Positions 1 through 5,384 of a stretch of DNA of 5,384 nt are shown here, piece after piece. Under the pieces are notes generated by a model. That model did not search any database. It worked only from the letters and a program-made list of their open reading frames with translations, and was not told the origin of the DNA. The position numbers and the translations under genes are program-made. The DNA lies in assembly GCA_007132635.1 (NCBI GenBank), contig SLOG01000385.1, forward strand, positions 1-5,384, written 5' to 3'. The stretch is from Limnochordia bacterium. GTDB lineage: Bacteria; Bacillota; Limnochordia; Darwinibacteriales; SLO01. How positions within the stretch are numbered: position 1 is the stretch's first letter; each line of letters starts with the position of its first letter.

Positions 1-1008
1 CGATTTGGTGAGTCGACAGCCAACACAGCCATCGTGCGCGCCGAAGCCGTCCGAACGGATAGGGCCGCCTATGACCTCCTGGTGACTATTAGCCACCAGT
101 CTTCCGAAGACCGTGCGATACCCGTGACCCTTACCCTCGATGGTGATCATCTGGATGAAGAGACGGTCAGCCTGGCACCCAACTCAACCGAGGACCTCGT
201 GTTCTCCATTCCAACAGTCGGCCGCCATGATACACGTGTTTCCATTCCGGATGAGGGCAGTCGTTTAACGGCTGGTTCGGAGGTCTCATTGACCTTAGGC
301 CGCGACGCTGTCCCCCGAGTGCTGTTGGTCACACCCGGAAACTTCTTTCTCGAACGAGCTCTTTTGGCCTATCCCGCGGTACGCTTGTTCACACAAGAAG
401 TACCTGGTGACGACTTGGATACCTTTGACATGGTTATCTTCGACCGTGTCGAACCCGTTGAAACCACCGTCCCGGCCTTTTATGTCTTTAGTCCGCCGCC
501 CCAGGTGGTGGGACGCACCGAAGAGTTCAGCGGAACGTTTCAAATTGCTAACATTCGGCGAGGACATCCTCTGCTGCGCTTCGCCGAGTTGGGATACTTG
601 CGCGCTTCACGGTTTATGACGATCCCCGCCACTGCTGGCGTTACACCGCTAATCGAAGCTCCGGAAGGGATTGTCAGCGCAGTCTATGATGGAGAACCAG
701 CTCCGTGGGTCTATCTCGGGCTGCCGCTAAACCGGACAAACCTTCCCTTACAGGTTGGTTTTCCTATCTTCATCGGCAGTATCGTCGATTGGCTGGTGCC
801 CGATGATGTAACAACGTCACCGCTAGTGCCGCCAGCGGAAGCCGATCTCCGGCCTCAATGGGATGAAACCGCACTCCCAGCCCGCAGTGCCGAGGCGGCG
901 GCAGAATCAATGCCGGCACAGGTTTGGATGTTTCTTATCGCCCTTGGCATGCTGCTATTGGGCGTTGAATGGTGGCTTTTCACTAAGGGGGGAGCCCATG
1001 CAAGTTGA
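1..1008 (+). CDS. BatA-type VWA-system membrane protein, C-terminal part (5' end outside the window)
   Basis: The frame is open from the first base, so the GTG at 34 is probably internal and the gene begins upstream; 335 residues are visible. Visible residues 1-100 look like a beta-sandwich (alternating hydrophobic strands such as YDLLVTISHQ). Residues about 105-165 look like a reduced Rossmann-type segment (RVLLVTPGN, then FDMVIFDRVEP). A region with GHPLLRF and VGFPIFIGSIVDWL follows, and then one membrane helix at about 307-328 (VWMFLIALGMLLLGVEWWLF) with a short tail. The C-terminal helix ending in VEWWLF, preceded by a PIFIGSIVDWL-like segment, is typical of BatA/VWA-family membrane proteins, whose N-terminal half usually carries two helices and a VWA domain. 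That half is not visible here, so the VWA assignment is inference. The bulk would lie outside the cytoplasm. The gene overlaps the next one by 11 bases, which implies one operon and coupled translation. No catalytic motif is visible; the molecular role is unknown. Confidence 0.8.
   Translation, partial: RFGESTANTAIVRAEAVRTDRAAYDLLVTISHQSSEDRAIPVTLTLDGDHLDEETVSLAPNSTEDLVFSIPTVGRHDTRVSIPDEGSRLTAGSEVSLTLGRDAVPRVLLVTPGNFFLERALLAYPAVRLFTQEVPGDDLDTFDMVIFDRVEPVETTVPAFYVFSPPPQVVGRTEEFSGTFQIANIRRGHPLLRFAELGYLRASRFMTIPATAGVTPLIEAPEGIVSAVYDGEPAPWVYLGLPLNRTNLPLQVGFPIFIGSIVDWLVPDDVTTSPLVPPAEADLRPQWDETALPARSAEAAAESMPAQVWMFLIALGMLLLGVEWWLFTKGGAHAS
985..991 (+). promoter_or_regulatory. Ribosome binding site of the 842-residue VWA protein
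   Basis: AAGGGGG lies six bases before the ATG at 998, inside the last codons of the upstream gene. It decides the start: the same frame is open back to an ATG at 863, but that would put 45 arginine- and cysteine-rich residues, translated out of frame from the upstream gene, ahead of the two membrane helices, and it has no comparable site. Confidence 0.75.
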
Positions 1009-3526
1009 ATTCACTCGTCCCATATTTCTTTGGCTGCTGGCAGCCATACCCGTGTTTGTTTTCCTGTTTCGCAGGTCGCGGCTGTACCCGCTGATTTCGC
1101 GTTCTCTGTTATGGCTGCTTCTCGTGCTCGCTGTCAGCAGCCCGCAGCTAGCTACGGTGGTTGAGGAGCAACACGTCTTTTTCCTGGTTGACCGTTCAGC
1201 CAGTGTACCCCGCGCCGAACAGGGGCGCGCCGAACAGTTTATCCAAAGCGCTTTGGCAGAAAAGCCCGAGAACGATTGGGCAGGCGCAGTTGCTTTTGGG
1301 CGCCGCGCTCTCATTGAACAACCTCTCAGCCGCACTCCGGATTTCTCCGGTTTCAGTGTACAGCCGGATGCTGAGTATACAAACATCGAACAGACGCTTC
1401 AAACAGCTCTATCACTGCTGCCAAGCGGCAACCGCAGGGTCGTTCTCTTTAGTGATGGCCAAGAGAATCTCGGACAGGCCCGCGAAGCCGCATCGGCTTT
1501 TCAAGAGGCGAACGTCCCTATCGATGTCGTACGCTTCGAACCGCTCGAAGGTCCAGATACGTTGATCTCTCATGTGCAGGCGCCCGCACAGGCAGCTCAG
1601 GAAAGCGTGTTTCCGGTACAGGTCACAGTCTACAGCAACCACGAGACTACAGGCACGCTTTATCTGTATGGAAATGACGTACCGACCTCCGAACGTGATG
1701 TCGAATTGTCTGTTGGGGCCAACACCTTCTCTTTCAACTATCGGCCCGCAGAGCAGGGATTTCTTGAACTGCGCGCCGAGATCGACAGTCCCACCGATAC
1801 GATCTTGGAGAACAACCGCATGGCTGCCGTCATCCATGTGCGCGGCCCGCACTCCGTTCTTGTTGTATCGTCAGACACTCAGGCTTCCCCTCTTGTCGAG
1901 ACACTGCGAGCCCAAGGACTGTCTGTCACTCAACGCACTCTCGACCAGTTTCCGTCCGAAATGCAGCAGCTGCGCAGTCATGCTGGCGTAATCTTAGAGG
2001 ATGTTCCGGCGCGAGCCTTTTCCGGCCAACAATTCCGGCTTCTTGAAGACTATGTAAGAGACTTTGGAGGCGGACTTGTAGCCACCGGCGGCCTAAACAG
2101 CTTTGCCCTAGGAGGATATCACGAGTCCCCGTTTGAAACTATCCTCCCGGTATACTCGCAGTTGGAAGAAGAGCTGCTCTTTCCCACCTTGTCGCTGGTG
2201 TTAATCCTCGATAAGTCCGGGAGCATGCGAGCGACCGAGACCGGTTCAGGCGGACTCAGCAGAATGGATCTGGCGAAGCAGGCTGCCATCGGTGTGGTGG
2301 AGATGCTCTTGAGTAAAGAACGCATTGGCATTTTGGCGTTTGACACAGAGACCGAGTGGGTCGTGCCGCTCCAACCCGCCGGCGATAAGCAGGAAATTTA
2401 CGATGGTCTACTGCCCTTCGATGCAGGCACAGGCGGTACTCATATCTACCCGTCGCTGGTCGAAGCCTTTGAAGCGCTCGAACCCGAAGAGAGCGCAGTG
2501 CGCCACGTCATCCTTCTGTCCGACGGCATCTCCGCGCCGGGTGACTGGGACGCCATCATGGAGCGATACCAAGAAGAAGAGATCACGCTGAGTTCCGTTT
2601 CCATAAGTACCGGTGCCGACTTAGAACTCATGGATTTTCTCGCCCAAGCAGGCGGAGGCAAGCACTATTTCACCGCAGATGCACGCTCGATTCCTCAGAT
2701 TCTGGCCACAGAAGCCGAGCGCATCAAGCGCTCACCAATCGTAGATGAGCCGACCCAAGTGGTTCCTTTAGGCGACAGCGTATTCGCAACCCTTGCCGAT
2801 TGGCCCAGTGTCCCAGAACTCGCCGGGTTCACTCTTACCTCGCCGAAGGAACGGGCGGATGTCTTTCTCATAGCCGAGGACAACAGTCCTTTGTTAGCAG
2901 GCTGGCGGTTAGGCCTGGGACGCGTTATGGCCTTCACGTCAGACGCGGGACAGGTTTGGGCACATGACTGGCTGGGGTCGACAGAATACCGAGACTTGTG
3001 GAGCGCTGTCGTCGATTGGGTCGTGACCGATACTGACCCTTCAGGCATCCAAGGACAGTTTGTCTACCAAGAGGGGCGAGGCGAAATTCTTGTGGACGCC
3101 GTGGATGAACAAGGGCGTTTCCGCAACTTCCTTGCTCTTGAAGCTGACGTGCATCCGTCTGACGGAGATTCTTTTACGACGGAGCTGGAGCAGACAGGCC
3201 CGGGCCGGTACCGAGCCATCGTAGATCTGGACCATGAGGGGATCTATATGGCAAATATTCGCTATGTCGAGGACGGCGAAGAACAGGCGTATCCGCTCGC
3301 CACGGCCGTGCCCTACTCGCCCGAATTCGGTGTGCAGCGCAGCACCAATTTACTCGCAGAACTAGCAGATGCCACTGGCGGCCGAGTGCTAGAGAGTCCC
3401 GACCGCGTCTTCGAACTGACTCAGACACCCGCCAGGGAATATCAGGATGTCTGGCCTTGGCTTATTCTGGCCGCACTCATCGCTTGGGTAGCAGACATCG
3501 GAGTCCGACAGTTGAAGGGCTTCTAG
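998..3526 (+). CDS. Membrane-anchored protein with two VWA domains and an inactive glutamine-amidotransferase-like fold
   Basis: 842 residues from the ATG at 998. Two helices (about 9-24 and 32-48) flank a basic loop (RRSRLYPLISR), which by the positive-inside rule puts residues 50-817 outside the cytoplasm; a last helix at about 818-837 ends in a short basic tail. VWA1 (about 57-180) has the MIDAS set D65-R-S67-A-S69, T128 and D153 in FSDG. A beta-sandwich follows (about 195-275). Residues 285-385 resemble the first half of a class I glutamine amidotransferase-like domain (HSVLVVSS, then GGGLVATGG and LPV), with no cysteine where the nucleophile would be, so catalysis is not expected. VWA2 (about 396-570) has D405-K-S407-G-S409, T481 and D509 in LLSDG. 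Residues 631-676 (GLGRVMAFTSDAG, LWSAVVDWVV) resemble the second half of the amidotransferase-like domain. A second beta-sandwich (about 684-772) and an LLAELADATGG segment (784-795) precede the last helix. VWA domains with intact MIDAS bind protein ligands through a divalent metal. The gene shares an operon with the BatA-type gene upstream. Biological role unknown. Confidence 0.9.
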   Translation: MQVEFTRPIFLWLLAAIPVFVFLFRRSRLYPLISRSLLWLLLVLAVSSPQLATVVEEQHVFFLVDRSASVPRAEQGRAEQFIQSALAEKPENDWAGAVAFGRRALIEQPLSRTPDFSGFSVQPDAEYTNIEQTLQTALSLLPSGNRRVVLFSDGQENLGQAREAASAFQEANVPIDVVRFEPLEGPDTLISHVQAPAQAAQESVFPVQVTVYSNHETTGTLYLYGNDVPTSERDVELSVGANTFSFNYRPAEQGFLELRAEIDSPTDTILENNRMAAVIHVRGPHSVLVVSSDTQASPLVETLRAQGLSVTQRTLDQFPSEMQQLRSHAGVILEDVPARAFSGQQFRLLEDYVRDFGGGLVATGGLNSFALGGYHESPFETILPVYSQLEEELLFPTLSLVLILDKSGSMRATETGSGGLSRMDLAKQAAIGVVEMLLSKERIGILAFDTETEWVVPLQPAGDKQEIYDGLLPFDAGTGGTHIYPSLVEAFEALEPEESAVRHVILLSDGISAPGDWDAIMERYQEEEITLSSVSISTGADLELMDFLAQAGGGKHYFTADARSIPQILATEAERIKRSPIVDEPTQVVPLGDSVFATLADWPSVPELAGFTLTSPKERADVFLIAEDNSPLLAGWRLGLGRVMAFTSDAGQVWAHDWLGSTEYRDLWSAVVDWVVTDTDPSGIQGQFVYQEGRGEILVDAVDEQGRFRNFLALEADVHPSDGDSFTTELEQTGPGRYRAIVDLDHEGIYMANIRYVEDGEEQAYPLATAVPYSPEFGVQRSTNLLAELADATGGRVLESPDRVFELTQTPAREYQDVWPWLILAALIAWVADIGVRQLKGF

Positions 3527-3542
3527 TTTGACCAGCGCCTCC

Positions 3543-4745
3543 CTAATCTTCATCCAGATAAGATTCCGGGTTTTCGTTAGTCAGTTCTTGAACTGTCTGC
3601 AGCTTCCGCTGAATTTGACGAGTCCGGACGCCGATCAGTGTATCTAACTCGTTGCTAGCCTGGTTCAGTCGTTCTTGGGTCTTACCCAACACCCCACCGA
3701 ATTTTTCGAACTCGGTCTTCACTGCGCCCAATACCTGCCAAACTTCACTGGAGCGCTGTTCAATAGCCAACGTGCGAAAACCCAACTGCAGGCTGTTGAG
3801 CAGCGCTGCTAAGGTTGTGGGCCCGGCTACATTTACCTTGAAGTCGCGCTGCAGCTGTTCAAGCAGCTGCGGCCGCCGCACAACTTCTGCATAGAGACCT
3901 TCCACAGGAAGAAACATGATGGCAAAATCAGTCGTGTGCGGTGGATCCAGGTACTTGCCGCGTATATCTCGAGCACTGCGCCGAATGGCTCCATCCAGCG
4001 CTTTGGCTGCCGTCTCAATGTTTGCAGCATGCCCCTGCTCATAGGCATCCACCAACGCGTGGTACATATCCAGAGGAAACTTCGCATCAATGGGCAGGTA
4101 CACGGGCCCGTCTTGGCTGTCTCTGCCAGGCAGTTTGACGGCAAACTCGACCTGTTCGCGGCCGCCGCGCTTGGTAGCAACGTTTTTGTCATACTGTTCT
4201 GGAGCCAAGAGCTGTTCAAGAATACTCTCCAACTGGATTTCCCCCAGAATGCCTCTCGTTTTCACATTGGACAAGACTCGCTTCAAATCCCCCACTCCGG
4301 AAGCCAAATTCTGCATTTCCCCCAATCCCTGATGTACAAGCTCCAATCTCTCACTCACCAGCTTGAACGAATCCCCCAGACGTCTCTCCAAAGTCGTCTG
4401 CAGTTTCTCGTCGACTGTCGCCCGCATCTGCTCAAGTTTGCGGTTGTTATCTTCCTGCAGTTCCCGCAGCGACCGCTGGACCGTATCCCGCAGAGCAGCC
4501 ATCTGCTGATCATTGGACTGGCGAATCCGCTCCAGCGAAACAGCTAGTTCATCACGATGACTCTTCGCCGCTTGACCAGCCTCTTGACGGCTCGTCGAGA
4601 ATTCGGCGCGCATAGCCCTTTCCAAACCCTCCAAACGCTGGGACACAGGGCTCTGCTTTTCTCGGTGGTTTTGCAGAAACAACAGAACCGTTAGCATGCA
4701 GTTGACTAGCACAAGACTAACAACAAGAATGATCGGCCAAGACAA
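3543..4745 (-). CDS. rmuC: RmuC family DNA recombination protein
   Basis: 400 residues, a normal to slightly short length for the family. Residues 4-24 form one membrane helix; about 35-145 is a long charged coiled-coil region; about 150-350 is the conserved RmuC domain. Recognisable family signatures are NVKTRGILGEIQLESILEQ (160-178), VEFAVKLPG (199-207), PIDAKFPLDMY (218-228, with D220 and K222 of the PD-(D/E)XK-like core), FLPVEGLYAEV (278-288), and VAGPTTLAALLNSLQLGFR (306-324). A second helical stretch follows at about 340-390. RmuC is known from E. coli as a factor limiting recombination at inverted repeats and is predicted to be a nuclease; its exact biochemistry is poorly settled. The start is the TTG at 4745: an in-frame TGA lies three codons upstream, and the ATG at 4752 is in another frame that soon stops. 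The gene faces the VWA operon and is divergent from the transporter gene, so it is probably transcribed alone. Confidence 0.95.
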   Translation of the reverse strand: MSWPIILVVSLVLVNCMLTVLLFLQNHREKQSPVSQRLEGLERAMRAEFSTSRQEAGQAAKSHRDELAVSLERIRQSNDQQMAALRDTVQRSLRELQEDNNRKLEQMRATVDEKLQTTLERRLGDSFKLVSERLELVHQGLGEMQNLASGVGDLKRVLSNVKTRGILGEIQLESILEQLLAPEQYDKNVATKRGGREQVEFAVKLPGRDSQDGPVYLPIDAKFPLDMYHALVDAYEQGHAANIETAAKALDGAIRRSARDIRGKYLDPPHTTDFAIMFLPVEGLYAEVVRRPQLLEQLQRDFKVNVAGPTTLAALLNSLQLGFRTLAIEQRSSEVWQVLGAVKTEFEKFGGVLGKTQERLNQASNELDTLIGVRTRQIQRKLQTVQELTNENPESYLDED

Positions 4746-4755
4746 TCCCCATCAA

Positions 4756-4762
4756 CTCCTCT
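4756..4762 (-). promoter_or_regulatory. Ribosome binding site of rmuC, supporting a TTG start
   Basis: On the minus strand AGAGGAG ends ten bases before the TTG at 4745. The spacing is slightly long but acceptable. Together with the in-frame stop just upstream and the membrane helix at residue 4, it supports the rare TTG codon over the next in-frame ATG (residue 17), which would cut the helix in half. Confidence 0.65.
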
Positions 4763-4768
4763 CTTTTC

Positions 4769-4791
4769 TGTACACCTGTACACATAAGTAC
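4769..4791. repeat. Tandem TGTACAC elements forming a palindrome upstream of rmuC
   Basis: TGTACAC occurs at 4769-4775 and again at 4777-4783, one base apart. Each TGTACA is self-complementary, and TGTACA-CC-TGTACA (4769-4782) is also a 14-base inverted repeat. A third partial copy, AGTACA-like with the same GTAC core, has its core at 4788-4791. The block lies 7 bases upstream of the rmuC ribosome binding site, so it would fall in the rmuC leader or over its promoter. A dimeric repressor site is plausible; no regulator is identified. Confidence 0.4.
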
Positions 4792-4840
4792 AAAACCACT
4801 TCTGATCCTCTCGATCATCTCAAAGCATGAAGGATTTCAA

Positions 4841-4858
4841 AGTATTTCAGCGAATACT
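4841..4858. repeat. Short inverted repeat AGTATT-N6-AATACT
   Basis: Perfect six-base arms at 4841-4846 and 4853-4858 are separated by TCAGCG. The repeat sits near the middle of the divergent region, about 95 bases from the rmuC start and 142 from the transporter gene start. The geometry fits an operator for a dimeric regulator. It has no following T-run, so it is not a terminator. Six-base arms can arise by chance in AT-rich DNA. Confidence 0.3.
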
Positions 4859-4985
4859 ACGATTTAACACGGCTTTTTCTGTAACAGTTGCCGAGTTTCG
4901 CGTTTAGATGCCAGGGAGGTGAGGCGATTCGCACCATCCGTTCGGTCTGCTGCCTTCTAAGCCTGTGAATGTTCCAAAAAAACTC

Positions 4986-4992
4986 AAGGTGG
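4986..4992 (+). promoter_or_regulatory. Ribosome binding site of the solute-binding protein gene
   Basis: AAGGTGG, one mismatch from AAGGAGG, ends eight bases before the ATG at 5001. This favours 5001 over the ATG at 4997 (another frame, stop after six codons) and over the in-frame ATG at 5007, which would be 14 bases away. Confidence 0.7.
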
Positions 4993-5000
4993 TGTCATGT

Positions 5001-5384
5001 ATGAGAATGCACGGTAAACGTTTCAAACTACTGTTGTCGATTGCCGTCCTTTCCATCTGCCTTCTGCTTAGTCCGGCGGTTTTGGCCGAGGAGGAGCACA
5101 TGGGTGCTTGGATCGACGAGATTATCTTCGTGGAAGAACCGTCGCAATCAGCGGCCATAACCCGGCTAGCTGTTGGTGAGCTGGATATCTACGCCAGCGC
5201 CATCAGCGATGCAGAACTGTTTCAGCGAGTCATGGACAATCCAGGCCTGGAGTTTGAGAGGTCCTTCGGATCGTATTCCGAATTGACCTTCAACCCGGCC
5301 GGTCCCGTGTTCCCGGAAACAGGCAAACTGAACCCCTTCGCAGTTCCCGCGATACGCCAGGCTATGAACTGGCTGATCGACCGC
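5001..5384 (+). CDS. ABC transporter solute-binding protein, family 5-like, N-terminal 128 residues (runs off the window)
   Basis: The frame is open from the ATG at 5001 to the last base. Residues 1-29 are a signal peptide: basic start (KRFK), hydrophobic core LLLSIAVLSICLLL, and a cleavage site AVLA before EEE. C20 lies in LSIC, where the isoleucine before it does not fit a lipobox, so the protein is probably soluble and exported, not a lipoprotein. The mature part reads like the middle of a family 5 (oligopeptide/dipeptide/nickel type) binding protein: IDEIIFVEEPS (38-48), AITRLAVGELDIYA (52-65) matching the family's GE-D-I motif, and AIRQAMNWLIDR (117-128) matching the usual VRQA--AIDR helix. 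In typical members these come about 200 residues into the protein, so the first part of lobe I seems absent. Permease and ATPase genes would be expected downstream but are not visible. The substrate cannot be told. Confidence 0.85.
   Translation, partial: MRMHGKRFKLLLSIAVLSICLLLSPAVLAEEEHMGAWIDEIIFVEEPSQSAAITRLAVGELDIYASAISDAELFQRVMDNPGLEFERSFGSYSELTFNPAGPVFPETGKLNPFAVPAIRQAMNWLIDR

Larger units (their letters stand above)
4746..5000. other. Divergent intergenic region between rmuC and the solute-binding protein gene
   Basis: No convincing gene is seen in these 255 bases. They are more AT-rich than the flanking coding sequence and must hold the promoters of both divergent genes, but I could not pick a confident -35/-10 pair on either strand. 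What stands out is a repeated TGTACAC element next to rmuC (4769-4783), a short inverted repeat (4841-4858) and the ribosome binding site of the transporter gene at the right end. No T-run-backed hairpin was found. Confidence 0.6.

Noticed and set aside
863..997. Longer 5' form of the two-VWA gene starting at ATG 863
   Set aside because: The extra 45 residues come from overlap with the upstream gene in another frame, look unlike protein sequence of this family, and lack a ribosome site as good as the one before 998.
1412..1852. 146-residue minus-strand frame within the two-VWA gene
   Set aside because: It is antisense to the first VWA and beta-sandwich coding region, which has clear family motifs; the antisense product resembles nothing.
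3936..4547. 203-residue open frame antisense to rmuC
   Set aside because: It lies wholly within the well-supported rmuC coding sequence on the other strand, has no recognisable domain and no good ribosome binding site; it is a by-product of rmuC codon use.
4918..4935. GGTG...CACC hairpin in the transporter gene leader
   Set aside because: The stem needs a mismatch or bulges and has only four solid pairs; no riboswitch or terminator pattern surrounds it.
4919..4960. 13-residue leader peptide starting at GTG within GGGAGGTGAGG
   Set aside because: The purine-rich stretch looks like a ribosome site, but the GTG is part of it, leaving no spacing; no other start codon lies at a suitable distance, and there is no attenuator-type hairpin after it.
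4904..5158. 84-residue minus-strand frame across the start of the transporter gene
   Set aside because: It covers the signal peptide of the binding protein on the opposite strand and has no recognisable content.

Overview
The window holds four protein-coding genes, two of them cut by the window edges, in three transcription blocks. On the plus strand, a tandem pair of membrane-anchored proteins (1-1008, open at the left edge, and 998-3526) overlaps by 11 bases and so forms an operon. On the minus strand, rmuC (3543-4745) runs towards that operon and ends 16 bases from it. On the plus strand again, an exported solute-binding protein of an ABC transporter starts at 5001 and runs off the right edge. 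A 255-base divergent intergenic region (4746-5000) separates rmuC from the transporter gene.

The left operon looks like part of the widespread BatA / von Willebrand factor A (VWA) membrane system, which often lies beside a MoxR-type AAA+ ATPase and a DUF58 protein. Those partners would lie upstream and are not visible, so this is inference. The first product shows only its extracytoplasmic beta-rich part and a C-terminal membrane anchor. The second is an 842-residue protein with two N-terminal membrane helices, two complete VWA metal-binding (MIDAS) motifs, a glutamine-amidotransferase-like fold that appears split by the second VWA domain, a second beta-sandwich and a C-terminal helix. It reads as an adhesion or scaffold machine on the outer face of the membrane, not an enzyme.

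The solute-binding protein resembles the peptide/nickel-binding family 5, but it starts where the middle of a normal family member would be: about 200 residues of the usual first lobe seem to be missing.

The organism is bacterial. Moderate GC, strong AGGAGG-like ribosome binding sites, a TTG start and the style of the VWA pair fit a Bacillota lineage (Clostridia or Limnochordia type) or possibly a Chloroflexota-like one. The solute-binding protein carries a signal peptidase I type signal and no lipobox, which is unusual for a single-membrane Gram-positive. The taxonomic guess is weak. I see no RNA genes, mobile elements, CRISPR arrays or clear intrinsic terminators.
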